Positions 29,278 to 40,574 of a DNA stretch of 64,000 bases are shown here, piece by piece (the first letter of the stretch is position 1; each line of letters begins with the position of its first letter). Location of the stretch: contig NC_088956.1 of assembly GCF_010111755.1 (NCBI RefSeq), positions 558,001-622,000 on the forward strand, given 5' to 3'. Source of the stretch: Nakaseomyces glabratus (taxonomy: Eukaryota > Ascomycota > Saccharomycetes > Saccharomycetales > Saccharomycetaceae). Under the pieces are notes generated by a model. The model searched no databases and had not been told where the DNA came from. It saw only the letters and a program-made list of their open reading frames with translations. Made by a program: the position numbers and the translations under genes.

Positions 29278-30372
29278 CTACAGCGATAGTAAATCTGATA
29301 TATTCTGGCAGTCTCCTAATACAATAAGATCAATATGGCCTAAAGATTTAAGGAGAGATTGGGTTGGCATTTCCTTATTGAAATAAATAACAATTCCTTT
29401 GTTTTTTACCACTTTTTCAATAAATTTCTTACACATTTGTAATACTCCTGGTATCTTTAAACTAGTACCAGCAATGAGTAGAAAATCAATTTTTTGTTTT
29501 AGATCTTTATTGCTAACTTGACCAATAAGATCGCCTTCCGGGTGAACTTCATTATACAACACAACCCTTGGTCTTAATTTACCAAGGCCTTTGGATCGGA
29601 TTCCAGCAACTTTCCGTACTTCGTCGAATTCTTTGCATTGAGGGCATAACGGTATTATTTCTCCTTCATTTTCAAATGCCTCAGGGTTAAAACAATCTAT
29701 TTTGGCGCAGAGATTACATTCCATATAATCAACACTACCATGTAATTGGATGGTAGTCGGTATTGGTTTATCTAGAGGTACTGTAGTCTTCAAATTTTCA
29801 AGCCTTGTATCGAGGCCATCTATATTCTGTGTGTAAAGTCTTACAAGTCGTTGTTGTGACGCTAAGTGATCCAATAGGAGATGGAATTTTGTTGGCTCCG
29901 ATTTTTGCGATAAAGAATGCAAATCAACTATCATCGAATGAAATTTTTTGCTCATTTCATCTGATGAATAAACTCTATTGAAGTCAAAAAGCTCCTTACC
30001 TGATGCTACAGAATCACCTTTCAAAGTTTCAAACAAACCCTCACTAGACCTGAAGTCAGGTATACCTGCAGCTACTGAAATACCCGCCCCAACAACAGCC
30101 ACTATCTTCTTCGAGTATTGAAATGCGTAACGTAGAAACTCAGCAGCACCATCACTGCTATGCTTCTCGGATGTTATACCACTCAGGTAATCATCTATAG
30201 AAAATATTGTAAATGGAGCCGGCCTCGATTTAAGCCTAGGCTTCCTACCACTCTTACCCCTCGCAAACAGCCTTCTAGGAGTAACCTTACCGACATTTGA
30301 TTCAACCACTGGCTTCTTTGTCGACGACGGAGGAGTCAGAAGCATTTTGGTATCCTTTGAAATGGCTACCAT
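29278..30372 (-). CDS. HST4: Sirtuin-family NAD-dependent histone deacetylase
   Basis: Hst4 acts with Hst3 to remove histone H3 K56 acetylation and protect genome integrity. The 364-residue product (370 in S. cerevisiae) shows the NAD-binding GAGISVAAGIPDFR (95-108), TQNID (181-185) and catalytic H211. The zinc cysteines C219, C222, C243 and C246 are intact, as is the late GTSLKIPG motif. I chose the first ATG (MVAISKDTK); the frame is open 11 codons further upstream but only from a TTG. It converges with NUP42 and matches YDR191W. Confidence 0.96.
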   Translation of the reverse strand: MVAISKDTKMLLTPPSSTKKPVVESNVGKVTPRRLFARGKSGRKPRLKSRPAPFTIFSIDDYLSGITSEKHSSDGAAEFLRYAFQYSKKIVAVVGAGISVAAGIPDFRSSEGLFETLKGDSVASGKELFDFNRVYSSDEMSKKFHSMIVDLHSLSQKSEPTKFHLLLDHLASQQRLVRLYTQNIDGLDTRLENLKTTVPLDKPIPTTIQLHGSVDYMECNLCAKIDCFNPEAFENEGEIIPLCPQCKEFDEVRKVAGIRSKGLGKLRPRVVLYNEVHPEGDLIGQVSNKDLKQKIDFLLIAGTSLKIPGVLQMCKKFIEKVVKNKGIVIYFNKEMPTQSLLKSLGHIDLIVLGDCQNISDLLSL

Positions 30373-32273
<1,901 letters not shown>

Positions 32274-32435
32274 AAATGTGGAGCTTTTCTCTGATATAAG
32301 TCTATAGGTAAACATAGAACCTCCATAATACTTGTACTAACTGCACTAAAATTGTAATAATTCAAAGAAACAAAATTTAAAAAAAGAATGATCCAAAATT
32401 ATAATTCATATTTAATTACTAAACAATTTAATTGG

Positions 32436-34430
32436 TTATGTACTTAATGATGCCACCTGTTCCAAAAATTGATGTGGTGATAATATATCTGTGCTACCAT
32501 ACATGACTTTCTTTGGATTATGTATCTGGGAATGAGCCCATTCTTGCAAATTTTGATATTCTAAATAGTTACCACCCCCAACAATAAATACAACTGATTT
32601 GTTATACGTTTGCCTTTTTGGTTTTCTAGTGTGTGAACCTCTCGTAATTTTAGGATCCAAGTAAAGATAGGTATCAGTAGCTTCAAGATTCTTCTGAGAA
32701 CTATTCAATGGATCCATAATAGCATCAACAATATTAGTTACAGGTATAGTCTTCTTTTCTGGTAGCAATTTCTTGAAACCAGAGATCAAAGTTCCAACAC
32801 CACCTTGAAGTGTACCTTCTGTCAAGCCATACAAGCCGGATAACGTGCTTGTGGTCATTTTGTTAGAATCTTGCTTACCATCATCAAGGCTTTTTGTTTG
32901 CAAAGACATTGAAGATGACATTTTCATCATCTCCCTTAACTTATACACATACTTTAGTGGAGTAATATCGTATTCTTGACCTTTAAAATAGTTTTCCACC
33001 TGCTTGACAAAATCTTGAGGCGGAGTATTTTTAGCACTTAGATATAGCACAATGAAGGATCTTAGTTTATCTTCTAAATTATCAGTTTTACCATCCTTTT
33101 CTAATAGTTCAATAAATTTAGTGCGTGTTTTAACATTGTCTGGATCTTGTTGTTCAATTTCAAAAAAGGTATCCAAGTTTTTGGCTTCCAGTTCTTTCAA
33201 CAAAGATGCAAAAATATTCATGTGCATATCTATAATACCTTTTTTGGCAGTTAGCTCTGGTAATTTTTTGACAGCTTGTTGAATTTGCAAAGTACCAAGA
33301 TCATCTTCATTCTCGTTTTGATCAAATTGCTTGATGTTTAAATCGTTCAGACTAGTCACACCAGTTTTCTTAACTATTTCGTTTGCTTCATTTTTGTATT
33401 CATTTAAAGCCGATTCCACATTTTCTGCCGCCTCAGGGAATGGAAGGTGAGCATTTTGTAGCCAAAAGAAATCGTGAGGCTCTATATCGTATTGTTTCTC
33501 AGGAGAGGTTTCATTTTCACCAGGAATTGTGATAGTGTTTCTACGCAATTTGAATATATCAAAAACCATGCATTGATAAATCCATGAATGAGAAAACATA
33601 CAACTGTAGTCAATGTTTCTGTCTAGAATAATCAACACAAATCTATCGAGGGAGTCATTCAGAATGGAGTTTGAGTTTTCTGATGAGTTAGATTTCAAGT
33701 TTATCACGTAGTCTCTTAGTTTACTACTCAACTTCTCAGCTACTATCTCTGCTGGACCGTTTTTTTGAGCTCTAATAATTGGAATGGAGTTTAAGGTTAT
33801 TATGGTGTTAAACAGACCGTCAGCTATGGTAGAACACAATGAAGTGATGGTCTCTTCGTCAGATTGCGGGTTATTTAGGATAGAATATGCTGTAGGCAAT
33901 TCTAAGGAGAAAAGTTCAGGCTCAGTTACAACAAAGTCTAAGTACTGATCGTAAACCTGTTTCACTTTGTCCTGTTTACCCAATTGGACAACTTCCTGCG
34001 CTAGATGTTCTAGCAAATCTCTGCTTAAAGAGTCAACAAAATTGATATAGAATTCGCTATATTTATCGTGTTTCAAGTCATCCACTATCAGATCAATGTT
34101 GGTCTTGGTAGGCTCAATGAAGTATACCACGGGTACATCAGGTAACGAGCTTCTCTTGGAAGAGTCGATCAATGCATGCACTGTGACACCAGTTTTCAGA
34201 AGATCATTGACTCTAAGAACACTAGAAACGATTGCCGTGGTCCTCTTATCCAGAACAAGAACTTTCCAAATAATATCCTGGATCGCGTCATCGTTCGCAA
34301 TCGCAGCCGTTGTAGCATTGGGATCCTCTGTGACAGAATTGGCCTTTGGATAGTGCTCCTCATTCAAATAGAGCATCTTCAGCAGTGAATCCACCTGCAT
34401 GTCACGTAAACTATCCATCTCCGACGCCAT
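32436..34430 (-). CDS. SLY1: SM-family vesicle fusion protein Sly1
   Basis: Sly1 is the Sec1/Munc18 protein for ER-Golgi traffic; it binds the Sed5 and Ufe1 syntaxins and promotes SNARE assembly. The 664 residues match the 666 of S. cerevisiae. Family segments include WKVLVLDKRTTAIVSSVLRVNDLL near the N-terminus, FVLIILDRNID mid-protein and VVFIVGGGNYLEYQNL near the C-terminus. It converges with RVB1 and matches YDR189W. The neighbouring S. cerevisiae gene CCT6 is absent on its 5' side. Confidence 0.96.
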   Translation of the reverse strand: MASEMDSLRDMQVDSLLKMLYLNEEHYPKANSVTEDPNATTAAIANDDAIQDIIWKVLVLDKRTTAIVSSVLRVNDLLKTGVTVHALIDSSKRSSLPDVPVVYFIEPTKTNIDLIVDDLKHDKYSEFYINFVDSLSRDLLEHLAQEVVQLGKQDKVKQVYDQYLDFVVTEPELFSLELPTAYSILNNPQSDEETITSLCSTIADGLFNTIITLNSIPIIRAQKNGPAEIVAEKLSSKLRDYVINLKSNSSENSNSILNDSLDRFVLIILDRNIDYSCMFSHSWIYQCMVFDIFKLRRNTITIPGENETSPEKQYDIEPHDFFWLQNAHLPFPEAAENVESALNEYKNEANEIVKKTGVTSLNDLNIKQFDQNENEDDLGTLQIQQAVKKLPELTAKKGIIDMHMNIFASLLKELEAKNLDTFFEIEQQDPDNVKTRTKFIELLEKDGKTDNLEDKLRSFIVLYLSAKNTPPQDFVKQVENYFKGQEYDITPLKYVYKLREMMKMSSSMSLQTKSLDDGKQDSNKMTTSTLSGLYGLTEGTLQGGVGTLISGFKKLLPEKKTIPVTNIVDAIMDPLNSSQKNLEATDTYLYLDPKITRGSHTRKPKRQTYNKSVVFIVGGGNYLEYQNLQEWAHSQIHNPKKVMYGSTDILSPHQFLEQVASLST

Positions 34431-35355
34431 TGTGTATGGATTGTTTCAGGATACTGACAGCCTTACCTTACCCAACCCACAACTTCCAACGCCAGTGTCT
34501 TTTATTAGCTATTCCCCCAGCTTAAACTTGCAACTTTCGTTGGCAGGACAGGTATATACAGTGACGTTAAATGTGATATGAATGAACTTCGATATAATAG
34601 AGATAGTGGCCAGCACAGAAGGTCTGTTCTTGTTTCATACAAAAAGTGAGGTATCGATCTTAACCACTGGTTGAAATTCAGGTCTACCAACTAAATACAC
34701 TTTAACACTCATAAAATTGTATGCACTAACTTATATTTGTTATTATTCTTGAACCTTACAGACCAATTGACGATGTACGTGTATGTGGGATTGCAAACCA
34801 TAACAGGCATGCTACAAAACCATCTACTATTAAGAGACAAGCAGTACTTTGGTTTGTGAATTGAAAAGTAGTCGACTATGACTAGGGCTTCTGTATGACA
34901 AACAAGAGCATAGTCAGATAACACTCAACATGTATAGAGTAGGAATCTTATCTGAAAGAACAATGGGAGGGAGGTGTAAATGTAGGTTAGGAAGGAGAAG
35001 GGGGGGGAGAAACGGGGTGCCTATGTCAACGTGTATATAGTTTGATTTGGACAATGAAAACTGTTGAAAGTCGTTTGGATATTGTCTCGGAGCTGATGAT
35101 ACAATATCCATTTTCTGATGACCCATTGTCTAAATGAAATCCGTTGAGTAAGACCGTTAAGTGGATCATCGAACAGCAGAAAATTTGATTGTCGATGAGC
35201 GATTTCAGCTAAACGAAAGGAATAAGTTTTAGTCTCGAGGACGGGTGGGGATAGACGGCCACACATTTTTGGATAAAAGTCTTTGGTATATATTAGACAG
35301 GTAAGATAGACTTTACAAAGTCAGTTAGGAAGTCAGGATAGCGAAGCTACTGACG
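34431..35355. promoter_or_regulatory. SLY1/SND1 divergent region; CCT6 absent
   Basis: This 925-bp gap separates divergent SLY1 and SND1. S. cerevisiae has CCT6 (YDR188W) here; I find no chaperonin-like fragment in any frame. Short minus-strand frames of 60-80 codons resemble nothing. A G-rich stretch at about 34965-35017 includes a G8 run (35000-35007). Confidence 0.6.
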
Positions 35356-37725
35356 ATGAATAGGAATAAACGGGTGAATGTGAAGCCCTTGAGCTCACTG
35401 TTTCTGATCTCGTATTCAGATGTGCGATGCGATGTCGAGCATCTTCAGAAGTATAAGATCCACCTTTACATTGATATACCCACAATAGATTACTACACAG
35501 ATGAGTTAACTGAGACCAAGCTCTCTAAACTAAATAAGAAGCTAAAGTTGAGTAAACTTAAGCATGATATATGGAGGGCTTTCTATAATGGCGATGAACA
35601 GTTTTGGGATAGACTCAAAGAGAGTAATCATCAAGTTAAGGTCACAGTGGATATATCATCATCGGGATCGCTGCGGTACGTGCAAACTATCAAGTTTCTG
35701 TTAGAAACTATATATAACTCGCTCCGAGAATTAGAATATGTGCAGTTACAGTTTCATTTAGACTCGACACTGACCTCGTTGAAATGGTTCAAGACGTTCT
35801 TGGATCCTGAATTAATGAATGCAGGTATAATCAAGTTTAACACAATCAAACACACACCACAGCAATCGGACAACACTAAGACCCCTTTCAAAGAATATTA
35901 CATGAGACTAAATAATAAATTCATGGATAGCGAGAGGTATTTTGATAAGAAAGTAATGGAAACTATCGTTATTGTAACAAATCAGACTGGTGTTAAGGCG
36001 TTGTTGACTCTTCTATCGGACAGACCACTAAACTCCTATATATCGGAGGAATCGATGAAGGCACTGCAACACATGAGTGCGTCAGCGACAAGAAATAGAT
36101 CATATTCAGCAACAGTTCCTAATCATTCATATGAAACCGATTTTATCTCCCATACACCTTTAAAAAGAGTCTCTTCTTCTATATTAAATTTCCAAAACGA
36201 ATCATTGCCATTGAGTCATGAAAAGGAAGCTCGGGTCAAATCACCGATAAGCTTTGCAACATCACCAACTCTTACAAATTCAAGATCATTTACACCTATA
36301 GATTTTCCAGGAGCTGAATCTTATAACAGCAGGGCAATGTCACCAGATGATCTAGCAATGGCGGACGCTTTGAGCGATGAATTTGATGAAGATGAGGATA
36401 ATTATGATGATGAAGAGTTCGAAGAAGATGATGATAATGACGATGATGATAATGATCCAGATGAAGGCTTAAGTTTCTTTGCTCCAAATATACTATCACG
36501 TTCAGGGTCTGGATTTAATCTTTCATCGAGGGCTCAGAACAATATTAACAACAAATTGAAATTGCCCGGGACAAGCAAAGGTCGGTTTAGATCTTTGAGT
36601 TTAATGGATCCAGCCTTAAATAGACCATTTATGCAGAAAGGTCTACAAATGACTCCAGCTAATACAGGTCTAACTGTAAAAGATAATAGAAATGAACTAA
36701 GATGTGCTTCACCACTAGCTTCTACAGTGACAAAGTTTGAAACAAATTCGAATAATAATAACGAGGATACACACGATGATGATAATAACGATTTGCATAC
36801 AAAATTTACTAATATATATATTCATGATGGCGATTTTGATGAAGTAGTTCTAGATGATTCTACTCAACAAAGGATTTTACACAATAAGAAGAAACTAATG
36901 GAAATACATGGCGAGGATACAGGAACAAGAATATCAAATACCCCAAATAGTTTAATACCTCCTGAATTTTATTCCAGACTGTCTTCTCCTTCTACAAGTG
37001 CAAGTAGTTCCAATACTTCACTGACGCAGCTAAATACATTAGTTACACCACAATTTACAAAATGGTTGAATAATGCTAATTTATTACATAGTCAAGGAAA
37101 TGACAAACAGTCCCAAATAAAAGGAGGAGCAAACTTATTTGAGCAGAAGCTGGTTAAGAAATCAATGGAAGATCTCAGGAATGAACCAGCGAAGAATTTC
37201 ATTAATGGTTTGATAAATGGAGATATTGATTCGACAGAAAAAAATGCATATGCATTAAATTTCCGCAATACTGCTAACTATTCTCAACATCATTATGAAG
37301 CTCTGGACGACGAGGATCGAATGATGTCGGGTGTCACAGAAGACCATGATAACACAAGACAAAGTTCAGACCTAACTTTTGAGTCATCAACTACATCAGA
37401 ATCAGAAGATGAAACAGCAACAACGGCGTCTGTCGCAACAATCAAGCCAGAAATGCCATCAGCACAATTATTCGGACTTTCAAATAGTCATAATTCTAGA
37501 CTATCACAAACATCGAAGACAAGCTTGGATCAAATAAGACCTAGTTTTAGTTTTCAACTTTATGATGATCTAGAAAATATTGACAATCAAGTCAACGAAC
37601 AAATACAACAAAACCCAGATAGCGAGCCTCCAAAAGCATACAAAAAAGCTGTATCCATCGATCTTTATGGCGATGAAGACCCAGACAATAACGATACATG
37701 GTTATTAGGATGGAACAATAAATGA
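35356..37725 (+). CDS. SND1: Snd1-like protein of the SRP-independent ER targeting pathway
   Basis: Snd1 is the cytosolic component of the SND route that delivers membrane proteins to the ER, with Snd2 and Snd3. The 789-residue product (877 in S. cerevisiae) has a folded N-terminal third (about 1-230). The rest is disordered and Ser/Asn-rich, with a strongly acidic block at about residues 341-372. No membrane segment is visible. Identification relies mainly on position next to SLY1 and ATC1 (YDR186C), with general resemblance of the N-terminus, so it is less firm than the enzyme calls. Confidence 0.8.
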   Translation: MNRNKRVNVKPLSSLFLISYSDVRCDVEHLQKYKIHLYIDIPTIDYYTDELTETKLSKLNKKLKLSKLKHDIWRAFYNGDEQFWDRLKESNHQVKVTVDISSSGSLRYVQTIKFLLETIYNSLRELEYVQLQFHLDSTLTSLKWFKTFLDPELMNAGIIKFNTIKHTPQQSDNTKTPFKEYYMRLNNKFMDSERYFDKKVMETIVIVTNQTGVKALLTLLSDRPLNSYISEESMKALQHMSASATRNRSYSATVPNHSYETDFISHTPLKRVSSSILNFQNESLPLSHEKEARVKSPISFATSPTLTNSRSFTPIDFPGAESYNSRAMSPDDLAMADALSDEFDEDEDNYDDEEFEEDDDNDDDDNDPDEGLSFFAPNILSRSGSGFNLSSRAQNNINNKLKLPGTSKGRFRSLSLMDPALNRPFMQKGLQMTPANTGLTVKDNRNELRCASPLASTVTKFETNSNNNNEDTHDDDNNDLHTKFTNIYIHDGDFDEVVLDDSTQQRILHNKKKLMEIHGEDTGTRISNTPNSLIPPEFYSRLSSPSTSASSSNTSLTQLNTLVTPQFTKWLNNANLLHSQGNDKQSQIKGGANLFEQKLVKKSMEDLRNEPAKNFINGLINGDIDSTEKNAYALNFRNTANYSQHHYEALDDEDRMMSGVTEDHDNTRQSSDLTFESSTTSESEDETATTASVATIKPEMPSAQLFGLSNSHNSRLSQTSKTSLDQIRPSFSFQLYDDLENIDNQVNEQIQQNPDSEPPKAYKKAVSIDLYGDEDPDNNDTWLLGWNNK

Positions 37726-38203
37726 TATTTTGTAATCAAAACTGAGAGACGAACTTACTAGGCTGTTTAACAATACTAATATTTTTATAGTATATCTTCA
37801 ATTCTATATATTTCTAATGATTCTAAAATAAATTCCAACTAGTTCAAATTAGCGGCGGATTTCATTATGGATGATATCTTCGTTTAAATAAAATCCTAAG
37901 GCTTGTTCAATTATAATATACACAGTAAAATATAGCCCCATACAGCCGTTCATTTTTTTTTTGTATATTTGCATCTGAAAAAATTCGGGATGGCCATTTT
38001 GGAAAAAAAAATTTGCAAAAAATTTGCGATGAGCTAGCTCATCGCTTCATAGTAAAGTTGTCTATATAACAGATATTGGAGTACTTTAGAAATATAAACT
38101 ACTAAAGTTAATAGCTTGATTCCTTTCGAATTGTCAATAGTTTCTCAAGCCATTGGTACTCTTATATACAAGGGGAAATTTTTTTACATATAGTCGGCCA
38201 TCA
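37726..38203. promoter_or_regulatory. SND1 3' flank and ATC1 promoter
   Basis: The gap ends in a compact promoter. It has an RRPE-like TGAAAAAATT near 37976, A/T tracts, the palindromic double PAC at 38026-38045 and a TATA-like TCTATATAAC near 38061. S. cerevisiae UPS3 (YDR185C) would lie here and is absent. Confidence 0.6.
38026..38045. promoter_or_regulatory. Perfect palindrome of two PAC motifs
   Basis: GCGATGAGCTAGCTCATCGC is a perfect 20-bp palindrome made of two exact PAC motifs head to head with no spacer. It lies 158 bp before the ATC1 start, beside A/T-rich RRPE-like sequence. Confidence 0.75.
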
Positions 38204-39250
38204 ATGAAGGCGCAATCATCTCAAGAACAAGAAGATGGATTGACTATGCTTCATAGAATTCTTAAGGATGACAATGTTGATATGGATAGTGCGCTATCCG
38301 ATATGGAAGGTCCCTCAGTTAATCAAAATTTGGACAAACTCGAGATTGATTACCGGAATCAGTTTGAAATAGCTTACAGAGAAAATAGCTTTGAAAATTT
38401 AGAAGAACTCTCTGATGAGACTATTGGTAAACATGTTACATTAGATACCCTACTGAAAATGGATAATGACGTTATATTCAAAGATGAAAATATTTTTGAT
38501 GATGAAGATCGTTCCAGCAGAAAACGTCAAAGGGATAGTGTCTCTGATACTGACACTTTGTTTAATGAACAGACTGATTCTAAGAAAAGGAAAGACTCCG
38601 ATATGGATAGTTGTAAGAATGCTATAGATAGTATAATGACGGAGCAAATTTTATCTCCCATATCTTTATCTCCTACTCCTTCATCTGATGGAAGTATCCA
38701 AAATGATAAGACTGAGTCACTTGAAATAGCTAAAGACTTACCAAAGGAACCTCGAAAACCAGTTGATAAACCAGCAAGAGCTAAGCTCAAAAACAAATAT
38801 GAAATGTCTAATATTATTATCCATAAGGAAGATATACCAGCAGCTAATTTGAGAAATAGAAGGAGTATGGTAGATAATAATGTTATAAAAAAAATTTCTC
38901 CTCATTCCTCTGCAGATCATAATAAGACAGTGAAAAAAGAACCTGTTGTTATCACTAATGAGTACACAGTCTCACAAGTTGCGCAAATGAAGAGAAGGAT
39001 TATAGACTCTCATAAGCTACTTTTGAATTTTAATGTCATTAAGGATAATTATGCTAGGGCATGTGTTCAATTGAAAAGATCTGTTACTGCATTGAAGGAT
39101 AGTGAAATTCACAGGGCTCATTTAATTCTCGAAAATGAAGAATTAAAAAAACAGCTGCAAGCATTGCAACAGCATTCAACTGGAAAGGAAGAAGCCAACA
39201 GTACAAATATTCCAAAACAAAACATATTAAAAAATGAAGCAGACTCTTAA
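38204..39250 (+). CDS. ATC1: Atc1-like nuclear protein
   Basis: Atc1 (Lic4) is a nuclear protein of unclear function in S. cerevisiae, linked to cation stress and to Aip3/bud-site proteins. The 348-residue product (294 in S. cerevisiae) is acidic at the N-terminus. It has basic clusters that could act as nuclear signals (SSRKRQR and SKKRK) and ends in a charged coiled coil (about 260-330). I took the first ATG (MKAQSS); the frame is open 17 codons further but only from TTG. The call depends largely on position between SND1 and PLP1 (YDR184C). Confidence 0.75.
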
Positions 39251-39316
39251 AAGGTCAATAAAATCTTCAAATCAGCATTTCATTAACAATGTACATACAT
39301 TACTTGCATTTGCATA

Positions 39317-39340
39317 AAAACTTTCTCTATAGAAAGTTTT
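39317..39340. other. Perfect 10-bp hairpin between convergent genes
   Basis: AAAACTTTCT and AGAAAGTTTT form a perfect stem around the tetraloop CTAT. It extends by two more pairs past a one-base bulge. It sits in the ATC1/PLP1 convergent gap. Confidence 0.8.
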
Positions 39341-39489
39341 ATACACAACATACATAACTTCATAAGCAAAAAGTCATTAATATATTACAAAGATATAAAG
39401 CCATTATCTGAAGATTTTAGGATGGGAAAATAATATGCAATAGATATTCATGCAAACAAGACTGTAGATAAATACTGGCTCTTTTTGGG

Positions 39490-40113
39490 TCAGATATCCA
39501 AGTCAGAGGTATCAGAATCGTTCTTTTCTCTCAATTTTGATACAAGATCGGTATTCTTGTTGGCTATTCTTAGGTTACTTATTCTATCGGCATCTTGAGG
39601 CCGCCTTTCGAGAATACCTGCTCTCATCAAAACACCTTCCAATTTAGATGTTCTGAAACCATTTGGATCATTACCCATTTTATTAAACCCAATAATTCTC
39701 TCACATTCATTACCGTTCAAGTAGCAGATCACAAATGGTAATACTTTGATTCCTAACTTTTCCACTAAAAAGGGAGCATTTTCAACACTGATACTGATAA
39801 ACTTAGTACTTAAATAATTCCTTGCTATCTCTTCCAGTTTCTCGTCCATATATTGGCATTTTTTGAATGTCTCAAGTTCGAAGTGTATTACCACTCTGGC
39901 GGTGCTAGTTGTAATTTTCATTACCTGTGATTCATTATCCATGTAGTTAACCTTTCCAAATCCTTCCTCCTTCTTCCGCTGAATTGAGCCAAAGTAATCA
40001 TGCATCTCCTGCATTCGCTGAGCTCTATACCTATCTATGAAATCGTCATTCCTTTCATCCTCTTGTTCTAATTCTTCAAGCAATTCATTTATGCTTTCAT
40101 CACTCGTTGACAT
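39490..40113 (-). CDS. PLP1: Phosducin-like protein Plp1
   Basis: Plp1 is a phosducin-like co-chaperone that helps the CCT chaperonin fold tubulin and may bind G-beta-gamma. The 207 residues (230 in S. cerevisiae) begin with an acidic helix (residues 1-40). They continue into a thioredoxin-like fold (about 75-165) with the conserved VLPFVICYLNG segment that carries the cis-proline. No CxxC is present, as usual in this family. Position between ATC1 and CDC1 matches YDR183W. Confidence 0.92.
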   Translation of the reverse strand: MSTSDESINELLEELEQEDERNDDFIDRYRAQRMQEMHDYFGSIQRKKEEGFGKVNYMDNESQVMKITTSTARVVIHFELETFKKCQYMDEKLEEIARNYLSTKFISISVENAPFLVEKLGIKVLPFVICYLNGNECERIIGFNKMGNDPNGFRTSKLEGVLMRAGILERRPQDADRISNLRIANKNTDLVSKLREKNDSDTSDLDI

Positions 40114-40574
40114 TTATGGATTCAATTGTTTTTGCCTACTGTGATACTATATCTATAGGTATGTAATACTAATATGTTACCTCAATTATGCAATTAGGAT
40201 TTGCGATGATGCCTGTTTTCATAGTCCGCTAGGTTAACGCGCGTCCTATTTAAACGAAAATACAAGGTAATATTTGAAGTATTTGACTGTTTTTGAAAAC
40301 AATATATAATCAATCCAATTGATGAAAGTAATAATGTACACAAATTCAATAAAAAAGTTTTACAGGTGTATCATGCAAGGTGAACTTCTTTGCAATAAAC
40401 TCAGAAATTGTTATTTTGTTGTTGATATGACGAGAAGATAAAAAGAATGCAGTAAAAGAAAGGCTAAACTTGGTGTGCGGATACAGTTGTGTAATGGTTC
40501 GATGGACCTATCCATACTGTTCCCAATTCATTTAGTTATTCCTAAAGAATATCTTATTGTTGATATTTTTATGA
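40114..40574. promoter_or_regulatory. PLP1 upstream region and CDC1 3' flank
   Basis: AT-rich gap between two minus-strand genes. The PLP1 upstream part contains an MCB-like ACGCGCGT at about 40237-40244. No ORF is supported. Confidence 0.5.

Noticed and set aside
34640..34690. tRNA A-box-like sequence (AGTGGTTAAGA on the minus strand)
   Set aside because: No B-box, cloverleaf or T-run terminator accompanies it.
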